From positions 1 to 64,000 of the forward strand of contig JAITMC010000025.1 of assembly GCA_031277615.1 (NCBI GenBank): 64,000 bases of DNA. Reading direction: 5' to 3'. The DNA is from Chryseobacterium sp. (GTDB lineage: Bacteria; Bacteroidota; Bacteroidia; Flavobacteriales; Weeksellaceae). The position numbers were made by a program, and so were the translations under genes. Each line of letters opens with the position of its first letter. The stretch's first letter is position 1. The notes under the pieces are model-generated. The model was not told the DNA's origin, did not search any database, and worked only from the letters and a program-made list of their open reading frames with translations. Below, in pieces: positions 7,524 to 16,152 of the stretch.

Positions 7524-7554
7524 AAAAAACACTGATCCATTCAGTGTTTTTTTT
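7524..7554 (+). terminator. Displaced ssrA terminator, bidirectional
   Basis: ACACTGA (7529-7535), loop TCCAT, TCAGTGT (7541-7547) and a T run follow directly after the right copy of the ssrA 3' end. A-rich bases precede it, so it can also stop the convergent FMN reductase gene ending at 7557. Its place suggests it was the ssrA terminator before the insertion. Confidence 0.75.
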
Positions 7555-7556
7555 AT

Positions 7557-8117
7557 TTACGATCCGCTATTTCTTTGAAACCACACCATATAAGCATCCA
7601 CTGCCTTCTGAAGAAAATCTTTCAAATCTTCATCTTTTAAATTTCCGTTGTCGTCCCATGCCTTATCAATATGTGGAAGATATACTTCAGGTTGCTGCAT
7701 TACGGGAATATTGAGAAAAACAAGGCTTTGTCTTAAATGATGATTGGCTCCGAAAGCAGACAGATTTCCGGGGGAATTACTGAAAACAGCTCCAGGCTTT
7801 CCATCCCAGACATTTTTCCCAGCAGGCCTTGACCCTACATCAATAGCATTCTTCAGGGCAGCAGGAACAGAACGGTTATGCTCCGGAGTTATAAAAATAA
7901 TTCCATCAATATTCCTTATCTCATCTCTGAATTTCACGTAAGATTCCGGAACATGGTCATGATCATCAAAATCCTGATTGTATACCGGCAGATCCTCAAT
8001 GGAAATGATTCTGAATGTAAAACCTTCAGGCACCATAGGCAGCAATGCCTTTGCAATTTTTCTCGAGAAAGATTCCTTACGTAAACTTCCGGCTATAATT
8101 CCGATTACTTTGCTCAT
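7557..8117 (-). CDS. NAD(P)H-dependent FMN reductase family flavoprotein
   Basis: The 186-residue protein begins MSKVIGIIAGSLRKESFSRK. The GSLRxxSxxRK loop binds the FMN phosphate in the flavodoxin-like NADPH-dependent FMN/azo reductases. Further family motifs are IIFITPEHNRSVPAALKNAID (an EYN-like segment) and NSPGNLSAFGANHHLRQSL. Members pass electrons from NAD(P)H to FMN, quinones or chromate; the substrate here is unknown. The start was placed at 8117, rather than an ATG 20 codons earlier, because the family begins just before the IIAGS strand. It is monocistronic and ends against the displaced ssrA terminator. Confidence 0.85.
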   Translation of the reverse strand: MSKVIGIIAGSLRKESFSRKIAKALLPMVPEGFTFRIISIEDLPVYNQDFDDHDHVPESYVKFRDEIRNIDGIIFITPEHNRSVPAALKNAIDVGSRPAGKNVWDGKPGAVFSNSPGNLSAFGANHHLRQSLVFLNIPVMQQPEVYLPHIDKAWDDNGNLKDEDLKDFLQKAVDAYMVWFQRNSGS

Positions 8118-8193
8118 ACGATTGATATTAAATGGTTGCTTATCAATAGCAGCAAAAACAATGCGAAACATCTGCAAAGAACAATATTATATA

Positions 8194-8218
8194 AAAAAAG
8201 GCCCTGATAAGAGCCTTT
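8194..8218 (-). terminator. Weak terminator-like hairpin
   Basis: On the minus strand AAAGGCTC, loop TTATCA, GGGCCTTT and a T run form a plausible Rho-independent terminator. It lies 177 bases downstream of the catB remnant and just upstream of the FMN reductase. The stretch between (8219-8394) contains no supported gene. Confidence 0.5.
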
Positions 8219-8394
8219 AACGTTAGTCAAAAAATTTGAACAGCTGATTGAAAAAGAAAAAGATGACAGCTATGAAGCTGATGTATGTTTTATCTTTATA
8301 AAGCAGGCCAATTAAAATCATACAACTCTTTAGTAATTATAACTACAAGTAACTTCCAATCTCCGCTTCCAATCTTTAGTCGTTAGTATATTTC

Positions 8395-9023
8395 TTATTT
8401 CATCTTAGTATAGAATTCATATAACCCGTCAATATCAGCGGAACAAAGAACAGGAACGGCTTCTTCAAGAATATATTCATCCCAGTCCCACCATTTCATT
8501 TCAAGCAGCATGGCAATATGACGTTCACTGAATCTTTTTTTAATAGGCTTGGCAGGATTTCCATCTGCAATTGTATAGGGTTCCACATCCTTTGTCACCA
8601 AAGCCCGGCTTCCGATCACGGCTCCATCTCCGATTTTTACTCCGGGCATGATCATGGCTTCCGCTCCTATCCAGACATCATTTCCGATAACGGTATCTCC
8701 TGCCGGTTCAAAGGCGTCCCTGCTGTTTTTAAAACATTCCACTTCAGCCATATAATAGAAAGGAAAACTTGATATCCAGTCATAGCGGTGACCCTGGTTC
8801 CCACACATTATAAAACTGGCTCCCGTCCCGATGGAACAATAGGATCCAATCATTAACCGGTCAACATCATTTCTGTCGGGAATAAGGTAACGGGCACAGT
8901 CGTCGAAAGAGTGACCATGATAATATCCGGAATAATAGAATATTTACCGGCAACAATATTAGGATTCTGAATATGGTCTTTTATGATTTTGCCTTTAAAA
9001 GGACTTTCAAAGAAATTTTGCAT
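8395..9023 (-). pseudogene. catB: Type B chloramphenicol O-acetyltransferase, frameshifted
   Basis: The gene encodes a CatB-type hexapeptide-repeat acetyltransferase. CatB moves acetyl from acetyl-CoA to chloramphenicol; relatives act on other hydroxylated antibiotics. Frame 1 from ATG 9021-9023 gives MQNFFESPFKGKII and runs to VAGKYS. Frame 2 continues [18 protein letters not shown] and then through the active-site region GNQGHRYDW, the left-handed helix repeats ([15 protein letters not shown]) and the end. The frames join at about 8936-8937, where one T is missing in a Tyr-Ser-Tyr-Tyr stretch. Restoring it gives 209 codons plus stop, the normal CatB length. As given, the gene would make only a short dead peptide, or an N-truncated protein starting at 8853. 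A sequencing error is possible. Confidence 0.85.
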
Positions 9024-9418
9024 TATTTAGCTTTTAAATATATTAACAATAGAGAGAAAGAACAGCCTTCAGGCCATTCTTATAAAAACCAGAATTTGTT
9101 AATTCAAAAAAGCTAACGGGTTAATTTCATAACAAACAAATATAGCAAAAATTACTGATGTCTTTATTCATTTCCATCTTAAATAGGAACCCAATGAATC
9201 TCATTGTGATACAAATCAGCCACAAAACATCTGACCCTGCCATGAATTAAATTTTATTACGTCAATACACCGATCAATATAAACACCTGAAAACTAAAAG
9301 ACTAAAGTCCTATGATGTAAAATGAATATCTCCAGCCCACAAAAAAGACTAAAAAAATGTTTTATCGTAAAGAATTTTATATATTTGCACCATCTAACAA
9401 TTAAAAAAATAATTTACT
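9024..9418. other. Divergent intergenic region, catB remnant to acpP
   Basis: This stretch of 395 bases has no supported gene. It holds a minus-strand TATATTTG box (9137-9144) that could drive catB, and the acpP -7 box at 9380-9387. The rest is AT-rich without obvious repeats or hairpins. Confidence 0.6.
9380..9387 (+). promoter_or_regulatory. -7 box of the acpP operon promoter
   Basis: TATATTTG is an exact TAnnTTTG match 31 bases upstream of the acpP ATG. The -33 region reads TGTTTTATC rather than a clean TTTG. Confidence 0.65.
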
Positions 9419-9658
9419 ATGTCAGACATTGCATCAAGAGTAAAAGCTATCATCGCTGATAAGCTTGACGTTGAAGAAACAGAAGTAACTCCTGAAGCTA
9501 GCTTCACTAACGATTTAGGGGCTGATTCATTGGATACAGTTGAACTTATCATGGAGTTTGAAAAAGAATTCAACATTCAAATCCCTGATGATCAGGCTGA
9601 AAAAATTACTACTGTAGGACACGCTATCGCTTATATCGAGGAAGTAGTAAATAAATAA
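9419..9658 (+). CDS. acpP: Acyl carrier protein
   Basis: This 79-residue acidic protein carries the phosphopantetheine site GADSLDTVE, with the modified serine at residue 37. Helices 1-3 ([34 protein letters not shown]) match housekeeping ACP. The holo-protein carries growing acyl chains in type II fatty acid synthesis and supplies the lipid A pathway. fabF follows after 34 bases, an arrangement widely conserved in bacteria. Its promoter at 9380 probably drives the whole acpP-fabF-rnc-IPExxVDY-pyk block. Confidence 0.97.
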   Translation: MSDIASRVKAIIADKLDVEETEVTPEASFTNDLGADSLDTVELIMEFEKEFNIQIPDDQAEKITTVGHAIAYIEEVVNK

Positions 9659-9692
9659 TATTCTTCAACAAAAAAGAAAATTTAAAAAGTTT

Positions 9693-10937
9693 ATGGAATT
9701 AAAAAGAGTAGTTGTAACCGGTTTTGGCGCAATAACACCGATTGGAAAAAATGCAAAAGAATACTGGGAAAATCTTGTGAAAGGTGAGAGCGGTGCCGCT
9801 CCGATTACTCTTTTTGATGCCACAAACTTTAAGACGAGGTTCGCTTGTGAAGTGAAAGATTTCGATCCGCTGCAGCATTTCGATAAGAAAGAAGCTAAGA
9901 AAATGGACCGGAATACTCAACTGGGAATGGTAGCTGCCAAAGAAGCAGTAGCCCATTCAAGGATTATTGAAGACCATGTAGATAAAAACAGAGTCGGTGT
10001 TATCTGGGGCTCAGGAATCGGAGGTTTGGAAACTTTTGAAACTGAAGTTTTAGGTTGGGCCAACACTGAAATACCAAGATTCAACCCGTTCTTTATTCCT
10101 AAAATGATCGCGGATATCACTCCGGGACACATTTCAATTGAATACGGATTCCACGGGCCGAATTATACAACGGTATCTGCATGTGCCTCTTCAGCCAATG
10201 CTTTAATTGATTCCAAAATGCTGATCCAGCTCGGAAAAGCAGATGTAATTGTATGCGGTGGCTCAGAAGCAGCCGTAACAGCAAGTGGCGTGGGCGGATT
10301 CAATGCGATGATGGCGCTTTCTACAAGAAATGACGATCCTAAAACCGCTTCAAGACCTTTCGATAAAGACAGAGATGGATTTGTACTGGGTGAAGGAGCC
10401 GGATGTATCATTCTTGAAGAATATGAGCACGCGGTAAAACGTGGTGCCACCATTTATGCAGAATTAAAGGGAGGCGGTATGAGTGCAGATGCACACCATA
10501 TGACAGCTCCGCATCCTGAAGGCTTAGGTGCTTACCTGGTTATGAAGAACTGTCTGGAAGATGCAGGCTTAACTGCTGATGAAGTAGACCACATCAATAT
10601 GCATGGTACCTCTACTCCATTAGGAGATATTGCAGAATCCAACGCAATCTCACGACTATTAGGTGAACACGCTTACGATATTCAGATTAATTCTACCAAA
10701 TCAATGACCGGCCACCTTCTGGGTGCTGCTGGGGTAATTGAAGCTATCGCTGCGTTGGGAACAATTATTCATGGTATTGTTCCTCCTACCATCAACCATT
10801 TTACTGATGATGAAAATATTGACAGCAGACTCAACTTTACGTTTAACGAAGCTGTGAAGAAAGATGTAAAAGTAGCCATGAGCAATACTTTTGGATTTGG
10901 CGGGCACAACGCTTGCGTTCTATTTAAGAAAATCTAA
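9693..10937 (+). CDS. fabF: 3-oxoacyl-ACP synthase II (KAS II)
   Basis: The 414-residue thiolase-fold condensing enzyme has the complete Cys-His-His triad. Cys lies in VSACASSANAL (about residue 163), His in NMHGTSTPLGD (about 304) and His in TGHLLGAAG (about 340). The N-terminus RRVVVTGFG-like pattern (KRVVVTGFGAITPIG) is typical. It condenses malonyl-ACP with acyl-ACP in chain elongation and is important for temperature control of membrane lipids. It lies directly downstream of its substrate carrier gene acpP, with rnc 9 bases after its stop. Confidence 0.97.
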   Translation: MELKRVVVTGFGAITPIGKNAKEYWENLVKGESGAAPITLFDATNFKTRFACEVKDFDPLQHFDKKEAKKMDRNTQLGMVAAKEAVAHSRIIEDHVDKNRVGVIWGSGIGGLETFETEVLGWANTEIPRFNPFFIPKMIADITPGHISIEYGFHGPNYTTVSACASSANALIDSKMLIQLGKADVIVCGGSEAAVTASGVGGFNAMMALSTRNDDPKTASRPFDKDRDGFVLGEGAGCIILEEYEHAVKRGATIYAELKGGGMSADAHHMTAPHPEGLGAYLVMKNCLEDAGLTADEVDHINMHGTSTPLGDIAESNAISRLLGEHAYDIQINSTKSMTGHLLGAAGVIEAIAALGTIIHGIVPPTINHFTDDENIDSRLNFTFNEAVKKDVKVAMSNTFGFGGHNACVLFKKI

Positions 10938-10946
10938 ATTTACTGA

Positions 10947-11708
10947 ATGGAGTTACAGAAATACTTTTCTAAATTCCTTCTCAAAAAAAGAAAAAGAAAA
11001 TTATCGGAGAGAGACTATTTCCTTAGTACCGAACTGAACAAAATGTTGGGTACCGAGGTACAAAATGTCGCGCTTTACCGGGAAGCTTTTTCTTTGAAAA
11101 GTTCTTCTAAAAATCAAGACTGCAATTACGAAAGACTTGAATTTTTGGGAGATTCTGTTTTGGGTACCATTATTTCCTGCCATCTGTTTCAGACCTATCC
11201 TCAGGCTAATGAGGGCTATCTGACCCAGATGAAATCGAAGATCGTCAACAGGAAAAACCTTAATAAACTGGGAGAAGATCTGAAGCTTACCGACCTGTTG
11301 CAGAAGCAGGGGTCTTCCGCTTTGGGTGAAAACATCTCCGGAAATCTATTTGAGGCGCTTATCGGTGCCGTTTATCTGGACTTTCAGTATGATGCCTGCA
11401 AAAGGATCATTCTGGAAAGATTGCTGACCCCCGGCGAAATCAACAAGCTTGAGAATAAAATCGTAAGCTACAAAGGTCTTCTGCTTGAATGGAGCCAAAA
11501 GAAAAAAGTAAATATAAAATACGAAACCTGTGAGGAGATTCAGGCTAATAAAGCCGTCGTCTTCAGGTGCCATGTCTGGCTGGGAGACGAGAAAATAGCG
11601 AACGCTACAGAAACTTCCAAGAAAAAGGCAGAGGAAAAGGCAGCACAGAGGGCATTTTATATTTTAAACAAAAAAGAAAACATACTTGGAAATTCAAAAA
11701 CTTTATGA
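10947..11708 (+). CDS. rnc: Ribonuclease III
   Basis: The 253-residue protein has an N-terminal RNase III domain with the signature YERLEFLGDSVLG, the second acidic cluster GNLFEALIGAVYLD, and a C-terminal dsRNA-binding domain (about 170-240; ending KKKAEEKAAQRAFYIL). It cleaves double-stranded RNA in rRNA precursors and structured mRNAs. The N-terminal 30 residues are very basic (LLKKRKRKLSER). It starts 9 bases after fabF and its 3' end overlaps the next gene by 23 bases, so the acpP-fabF-rnc linkage extends into a coupled operon. Confidence 0.95.
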   Translation: MELQKYFSKFLLKKRKRKLSERDYFLSTELNKMLGTEVQNVALYREAFSLKSSSKNQDCNYERLEFLGDSVLGTIISCHLFQTYPQANEGYLTQMKSKIVNRKNLNKLGEDLKLTDLLQKQGSSALGENISGNLFEALIGAVYLDFQYDACKRIILERLLTPGEINKLENKIVSYKGLLLEWSQKKKVNIKYETCEEIQANKAVVFRCHVWLGDEKIANATETSKKKAEEKAAQRAFYILNKKENILGNSKTL

Positions 11709-12159
11709 TCTGGATGATATAGAATTTGAAGATATTGCCATAGCATTGGTAAGATTAGCAAAAGATATACCCGCACATGAGTTTTTCTACAAAATAAATC
11801 AAATCAACCATCTGAATTTTTCCAGAAAAAAGGACCTTGTCTTTCACGGAGATTATTTCGATTATTTTTTTCCAAGATTTGAAGCCTACCACAAGTCTAC
11901 CAAAACCTGTTTTACATTCATTTCCAACCGGTCTTCGGAAAGTAAGCAAAAAAAACAACAGACCGAACTCTTCTCAGGAGAAGAAAACATTAAATTTTTA
12001 TTAAATAATCAGGCAGATGTAGAATATATTCTGCATACTTCGGAACAATTCCCTGATTTTTCCGTAATTTTGCTCCCTGAAAATCTTGTGTTTCCGATAC
12101 AAGATTATACCCTAAGTTCTGATGAGGAACTTTATCAAATTATCCAGTATTATGAATAA
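11686..12159 (+). CDS. IPExxVDY family protein
   Basis: This 157-residue protein is conserved in Flavobacteriia and of unknown biochemical function. Recognisable family features are MEIQKLYDLDDIEFEDIAIA, IPAHEFFYKIN and YFDYFFPRFEAYH. The start is TTG inside the 3' end of rnc, chosen because the conserved N-terminus begins there and no ATG is available nearby. The gene ends 8 bases inside pyk. Overlap at both ends implies translational coupling between RNase III and pyruvate kinase. No signal peptide or membrane segment is seen, so it is probably cytoplasmic. Confidence 0.8.
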   Translation: MEIQKLYDLDDIEFEDIAIALVRLAKDIPAHEFFYKINQINHLNFSRKKDLVFHGDYFDYFFPRFEAYHKSTKTCFTFISNRSSESKQKKQQTELFSGEENIKFLLNNQADVEYILHTSEQFPDFSVILLPENLVFPIQDYTLSSDEELYQIIQYYE

Positions 12160-13597
12160 GTATTTAAAGAAAACAAAAATTATCGCAACACTAGGACCTG
12201 CTTCATCATCGAAGGAGGTAATGTTAGGACTTATGAAAGCGGGTGTTGATATTTTCAGAATAAATTTCTCACATGCAGATTACGAATTGGTTCGGAATAA
12301 TATCCAAATCATCAGAGAACTGAATAAAGAATACGGCTATTCTGTAGGGATTCTGGGTGATCTTCAGGGTCCGAAACTGAGAGTAGGCGTTGTAAAGGAA
12401 GGTTCTTACCTTAACCCGGGAGATATCCTTACTTTCACCAATGAAAAAATGGAAGGAGACTCTACCAAGGTATATATGACGTATCAGCAGTTTCCTCAGG
12501 ACGTAAAAGTAGGAGAAAGAATTCTTATTGATGATGGTAAACTGGTACTGGAAGTAACGGAAACCAATGAAAAGGATACGGTAAAAGCCAAAACCATTCA
12601 GGGGGGACCTTTGAGCTCTAAAAAAGGGGTAAACCTGCCGAATACCAATGTTTCTCTTCCTGCGCTTACGGAAAAAGATATTCAGGATGCTAATTTCATG
12701 CTCGACATGGAGGTGGACTGGATCGCTCTTTCTTTTGTACGCCATGCACAGGATATCATTGATCTTAAAGAGCTGATCGCCTCTCATCCGAACGGTAAGT
12801 TCAAAACACCAATCATTGCAAAAATTGAAAAGCCTGAAGGGGTTAAAAATATTGACGAAATTCTATTGGAATGTGACGGTCTGATGGTCGCCCGTGGTGA
12901 CCTGGGCGTTGAAGTTCCGATGGAGGAAGTTCCGGCTATCCAGAAAAACCTTGTGGAGAAAGCAAGATTCTACTCCAAACCGGTAATCATTGCCACCCAG
13001 ATGATGGAAACTATGATCAACAGCCTTACGCCGACCAGAGCGGAGGTAAATGACGTAGCCAACTCCGTATTGGATGGGGCCGATGCGGTAATGCTTTCCG
13101 GAGAAACTTCTGTGGGAAGATACCCGGTACAGGTGGTGGAAAACATGGCTAAAATTGTAAAAAACATCGAGATGACCCATTTTTACCAGCATAAAAATGA
13201 GCCGATCGAGAAAGATTACAACTGTATCGATGAGAGATTTATTACCAACAGGGTATGTCTTGCAGCGGTAAGAATTGCAAAAACCACCAATGTTTCTGCG
13301 ATCGTAACCCTTACGCACTCAGGATATACGGCATTCCAGCTGGCTGCCCACAGACCGAATTCCCATATCATTGTATACAGTGGAAATAAAAGGGTTATTA
13401 CTATGCTGAACCTGCTTTGGGGAGTCCATGCCTATTATTACGATATGAAAAAATCTACCGATGAAACCATCATCCAGGTGAATATGCTGACGCACAATTA
13501 CGGGTATATTGAAACCGGAGATTTTGTCATCAACATCAATGCTACCCCATCTTACGAAGGCGGAAAAACGAACACCTTACGACTGACTACCGTGTAA
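12152..13597 (+). CDS. pyk: Pyruvate kinase
   Basis: The 481-residue enzyme carries the expected motifs: TKIIATLGPASS at the N-terminus, VDIFRINFSHAD (substrate and K+ site), IIAKIEKPEGV (active-site Lys/Glu), VARGDLGVEVP (Mg2+ site) and ATQMMETMI. It converts phosphoenolpyruvate and ADP to pyruvate and ATP. The start at 12152 was preferred over an ATG ten codons upstream because MNKYLKKTKI matches the family N-terminus. It overlaps the IPExxVDY stop by 8 bases and ends before a strong terminator. Confidence 0.96.
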   Translation: MNKYLKKTKIIATLGPASSSKEVMLGLMKAGVDIFRINFSHADYELVRNNIQIIRELNKEYGYSVGILGDLQGPKLRVGVVKEGSYLNPGDILTFTNEKMEGDSTKVYMTYQQFPQDVKVGERILIDDGKLVLEVTETNEKDTVKAKTIQGGPLSSKKGVNLPNTNVSLPALTEKDIQDANFMLDMEVDWIALSFVRHAQDIIDLKELIASHPNGKFKTPIIAKIEKPEGVKNIDEILLECDGLMVARGDLGVEVPMEEVPAIQKNLVEKARFYSKPVIIATQMMETMINSLTPTRAEVNDVANSVLDGADAVMLSGETSVGRYPVQVVENMAKIVKNIEMTHFYQHKNEPIEKDYNCIDERFITNRVCLAAVRIAKTTNVSAIVTLTHSGYTAFQLAAHRPNSHIIVYSGNKRVITMLNLLWGVHAYYYDMKKSTDETIIQVNMLTHNYGYIETGDFVININATPSYEGGKTNTLRLTTV

Positions 13598-13615
13598 TCA
13601 GTTCTGATATACAAA

Positions 13616-13655
13616 CAAAAAACTCCCGGGGAAAAATTTCCGGGAGTTTTTTGTT
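13616..13655 (+). terminator. Bidirectional terminator, pyk / aldehyde dehydrogenase
   Basis: ACTCCCGG and CCGGGAGT form a stem around a GGAAAAATTT-type loop. It is flanked by A-rich bases on the left and TTTTTTG on the right, so it works for pyk and for the convergent gene ending at 13681. Confidence 0.9.
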
Positions 13656-13680
13656 TATATTAATAAATGCCGGGTAAAAA

Positions 13681-14973
13681 TCAGTTTCCTACAACCGTCT
13701 TTGCGGTTACAAATTCTCTGAGAGCCAGCTGGGAAAGCTCAGTTCCATAACCGGAAGCTTTAGTTCCACCAAACGGGAAACGCGGATCGGAGCTGGTCAT
13801 TCTGTTGATATTCACGGTTCCGGACTCCAGGTTTTCGATGAAATAGAGCTGGCGTTCTTTATTGGCCGTCCAAACTGAATTGGATAAACCAAAGGGGATA
13901 TCGTTGGCAATCTGCAAAGCTTCCTCATCGCTTTTGGCCACCATAACCATTCCGAGAGGTCCGAAAAGTTCTTCTTTTAAAATAGGGTTTCCTTCCTGAA
14001 CTCTGATCAGGCCGGGTTTAAATTCATTCTCAGAAATTCTCTCCAGAGGAATGATGATTTCTGCCCCGTTTTCAAGTGCTCTGTTGAATTGGGCTTCCAG
14101 CTCATCAGCAAGGTCAGGTCTTGCCATTCCCGCCATATTGGTTTCTTTGTCTAAAGGATCTCCGACTTTATATTTTTTATATTCTTCGATGAAAATAGGG
14201 AGAAACCGGTCCTCAATTTTTTCATCAATGATAAATCTTTTAGCCGCAGTACAGGTTTGTCCGCAGTTTTGAAGTCTGGATTTCACTCCTGCTTTGGCAG
14301 CCTCTTCCAGATCTGCATCATCAAAAATGATAAAGGAATCGCTTCCGCCTAATTCAAGTAATGATTTTTTGATATTCAGGCCGGCTATTGAAGCCACTTC
14401 ACCTCCTGCCTTTCCGCTTCCGGTAAGACTTACACCTTTCACGGCATCGTGCTCAAGAATTTCCTTTACAGCTTTATGCCCTACTTCAAGATTCTGGAAT
14501 ACACCTTCCGGGAAGCCGGCTTCCAAAAGAACTTCTTCAATGGCGTTTCCGCTTCCGAAACAAATGGAAGCATGCTTTAAAACCACGGTATTTCCCGCTA
14601 AAATGGCTGGTACGGCAAATCTTAATACCTGCCAGAAAGGAAAATTCCAGGGCATGACTCCCAAAATAACTCCTTTCGGAACATAATGAACTTCAGAATA
14701 AGCAAATTCAGATTCCACTTTTTCGGGTTTTAAAATATTTTCGGCTTTGGCATAATAATTCATCATCAAAGCACATTTTTCCACTTCAGCAATAGATTCT
14801 GAAATAGGTTTATTCATTTCAACCGTAATGATTCTGCCGAACTTTTCCGAATTATTTTTTAAAATTTCTGCCGCCTTTGCAATCAGCACCTGTCGTTCTT
14901 CAAACGGCATTTTTCTCCACGATGAAAATGTCTTATCTGCTTTAATAAGCTTATTTTCAATTAACTGTTCCAT
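13681..14973 (-). CDS. Aldehyde dehydrogenase, succinate-semialdehyde dehydrogenase type
   Basis: The 430-residue ALDH has the nucleophile Cys in NCGQTCTAAKRF (about residue 243), the general-base Glu in LLELGGSD (about 209), VMPWNFPFWQ for cofactor binding and a SRLQNCGQ loop. It is closest in pattern to the short NAD(P)-dependent succinate-semialdehyde dehydrogenases, which oxidise the aldehyde to succinate. It is about 20 residues shorter at the N-terminus than usual: the customary INPxT strand before the first helix is missing, and no in-frame coding continues upstream. The catalytic core is intact, so it may be active. Substrate specificity is inferred. Confidence 0.85.
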   Translation of the reverse strand: MEQLIENKLIKADKTFSSWRKMPFEERQVLIAKAAEILKNNSEKFGRIITVEMNKPISESIAEVEKCALMMNYYAKAENILKPEKVESEFAYSEVHYVPKGVILGVMPWNFPFWQVLRFAVPAILAGNTVVLKHASICFGSGNAIEEVLLEAGFPEGVFQNLEVGHKAVKEILEHDAVKGVSLTGSGKAGGEVASIAGLNIKKSLLELGGSDSFIIFDDADLEEAAKAGVKSRLQNCGQTCTAAKRFIIDEKIEDRFLPIFIEEYKKYKVGDPLDKETNMAGMARPDLADELEAQFNRALENGAEIIIPLERISENEFKPGLIRVQEGNPILKEELFGPLGMVMVAKSDEEALQIANDIPFGLSNSVWTANKERQLYFIENLESGTVNINRMTSSDPRFPFGGTKASGYGTELSQLALREFVTAKTVVGN

Positions 14974-15105
14974 AATTTAATTTCTGTTTTAAATTCAAAT
15001 CAATGAATTTATTGAATGCTTTTTCTTTAAAAGCATCATGAAAGCAACAAATTCTGTTCCTTAGGGTTATATAAAATAGTGATTTTCTCTATTAAAATAA
15101 TATGT

Positions 15106-16029
15106 TCAGACCATAAACCATTCATTCAGAAGACAGGCTGCCAGTCTGGCCGTTCTGTCCTGAATATCGAATGAAGGATTTACTTCCGCCGCATCCAGTG
15201 CCACCACTTTTTTGTTTTTCAGGATATGCCTGTAAAAGTGCATGAAAGCAGTATCAGCAAAGATGCCGTTGTAGGCTGATGCTGAAACGCCCGGAGCAAT
15301 GGAAGCATTAAAGACATCCATGCAGATGGTAAGATAGGCATAATCCACACTCTCCAGCAGCTCATCAATGCGCTGATAGATCGATGGTAGGTTCTCGAAA
15401 AACAATTCATCGGCCAGAATATACTTCATTCCGTACTGATGAGCCGTATCAAATAATTTCAGGGTATTGGAATTTCTCTGGATTCCAATGTGCAGGGAAT
15501 GAATATAGCCTTCCTGAGCAATCTGCCAGAATCCTGTCCCTGAACTCGGACCTACTCCTTTTTCAGGCTGTCTGTTATCAAAATGAGCATCAATATTGAT
15601 GATGCCGATCTTCTGTTCGGGAAAGGCTGTTTTCAGCCCTAAATAGTGCGCATAAGTCACTTCATGACCGCCGCCTAAGACTAATGACTTTCCGCCTTTT
15701 AAAAGAACTTTGGATACATTTTTAGCAAGGCTGTTCTGAGCGGCTTCCAGATCGCCATTTTCACAGGTAATATTTCCGAAATCCAGCAGGGAGAAATCAG
15801 GGAAAATAACGGGGAAATTAGACATATTCTTCCTGATCACATCAGGGGCATCCTTAGCCCCAAGCCTTCCTTTATTCCTCCTGACTCCTTCATCTACGGC
15901 AAAACCGTGTATAACGAAATCATTCGTTGAAATAGCATCATAATTTTTTTCTTCCCTTACTCTCTGGAATATTCTGTGGAAAAGAAGCTCTTCTCCATCC
16001 AATCTGCCTTGCCAAATATTCTGAATCAT
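15106..16029 (-). CDS. hutG: Formimidoylglutamase, arginase family
   Basis: This 307-residue arginase/agmatinase-fold protein has binuclear Mn2+ ligand motifs: GGGHEVTYAH (about 118-127), NIDAHFDNR (about 145-153) and CMDVFNASIAPGVSA (about 233-247), all in the form seen in Bacteroidota HutG. It splits N-formimidoyl-glutamate to glutamate and formamide, the last step of histidine degradation. hutI lies 3.5 kb upstream on the same strand, which supports this call over arginase. hutH and hutU are not in the window. Confidence 0.87.
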   Translation of the reverse strand: MIQNIWQGRLDGEELLFHRIFQRVREEKNYDAISTNDFVIHGFAVDEGVRRNKGRLGAKDAPDVIRKNMSNFPVIFPDFSLLDFGNITCENGDLEAAQNSLAKNVSKVLLKGGKSLVLGGGHEVTYAHYLGLKTAFPEQKIGIINIDAHFDNRQPEKGVGPSSGTGFWQIAQEGYIHSLHIGIQRNSNTLKLFDTAHQYGMKYILADELFFENLPSIYQRIDELLESVDYAYLTICMDVFNASIAPGVSASAYNGIFADTAFMHFYRHILKNKKVVALDAAEVNPSFDIQDRTARLAACLLNEWFMV

Positions 16030-16152
16030 AATTCTTTAAAATTCAATTTTATGTACCTCATTACATTCAGTAAAACTAATTAATATTGTTTACATAGAAA
16101 ACTACTTTTTCACCGGGGTAAACATTTCATATAAAAGACTAAAAATCAATAC

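Noticed and set aside
8211-8312. Short coding-like tract (KKFEQLIEKEKDDSYEADVCF) on the plus strand
   Set aside because: It has no start codon, is about 30 codons long, and has no recognised relative. It may be a gene fragment, but the sequence alone cannot support it.
15106-16029. Arginase or agmatinase as an alternative to formimidoylglutamase
   Set aside because: The CMDVF...APG form of the third metal motif and linkage with hutI favour HutG.
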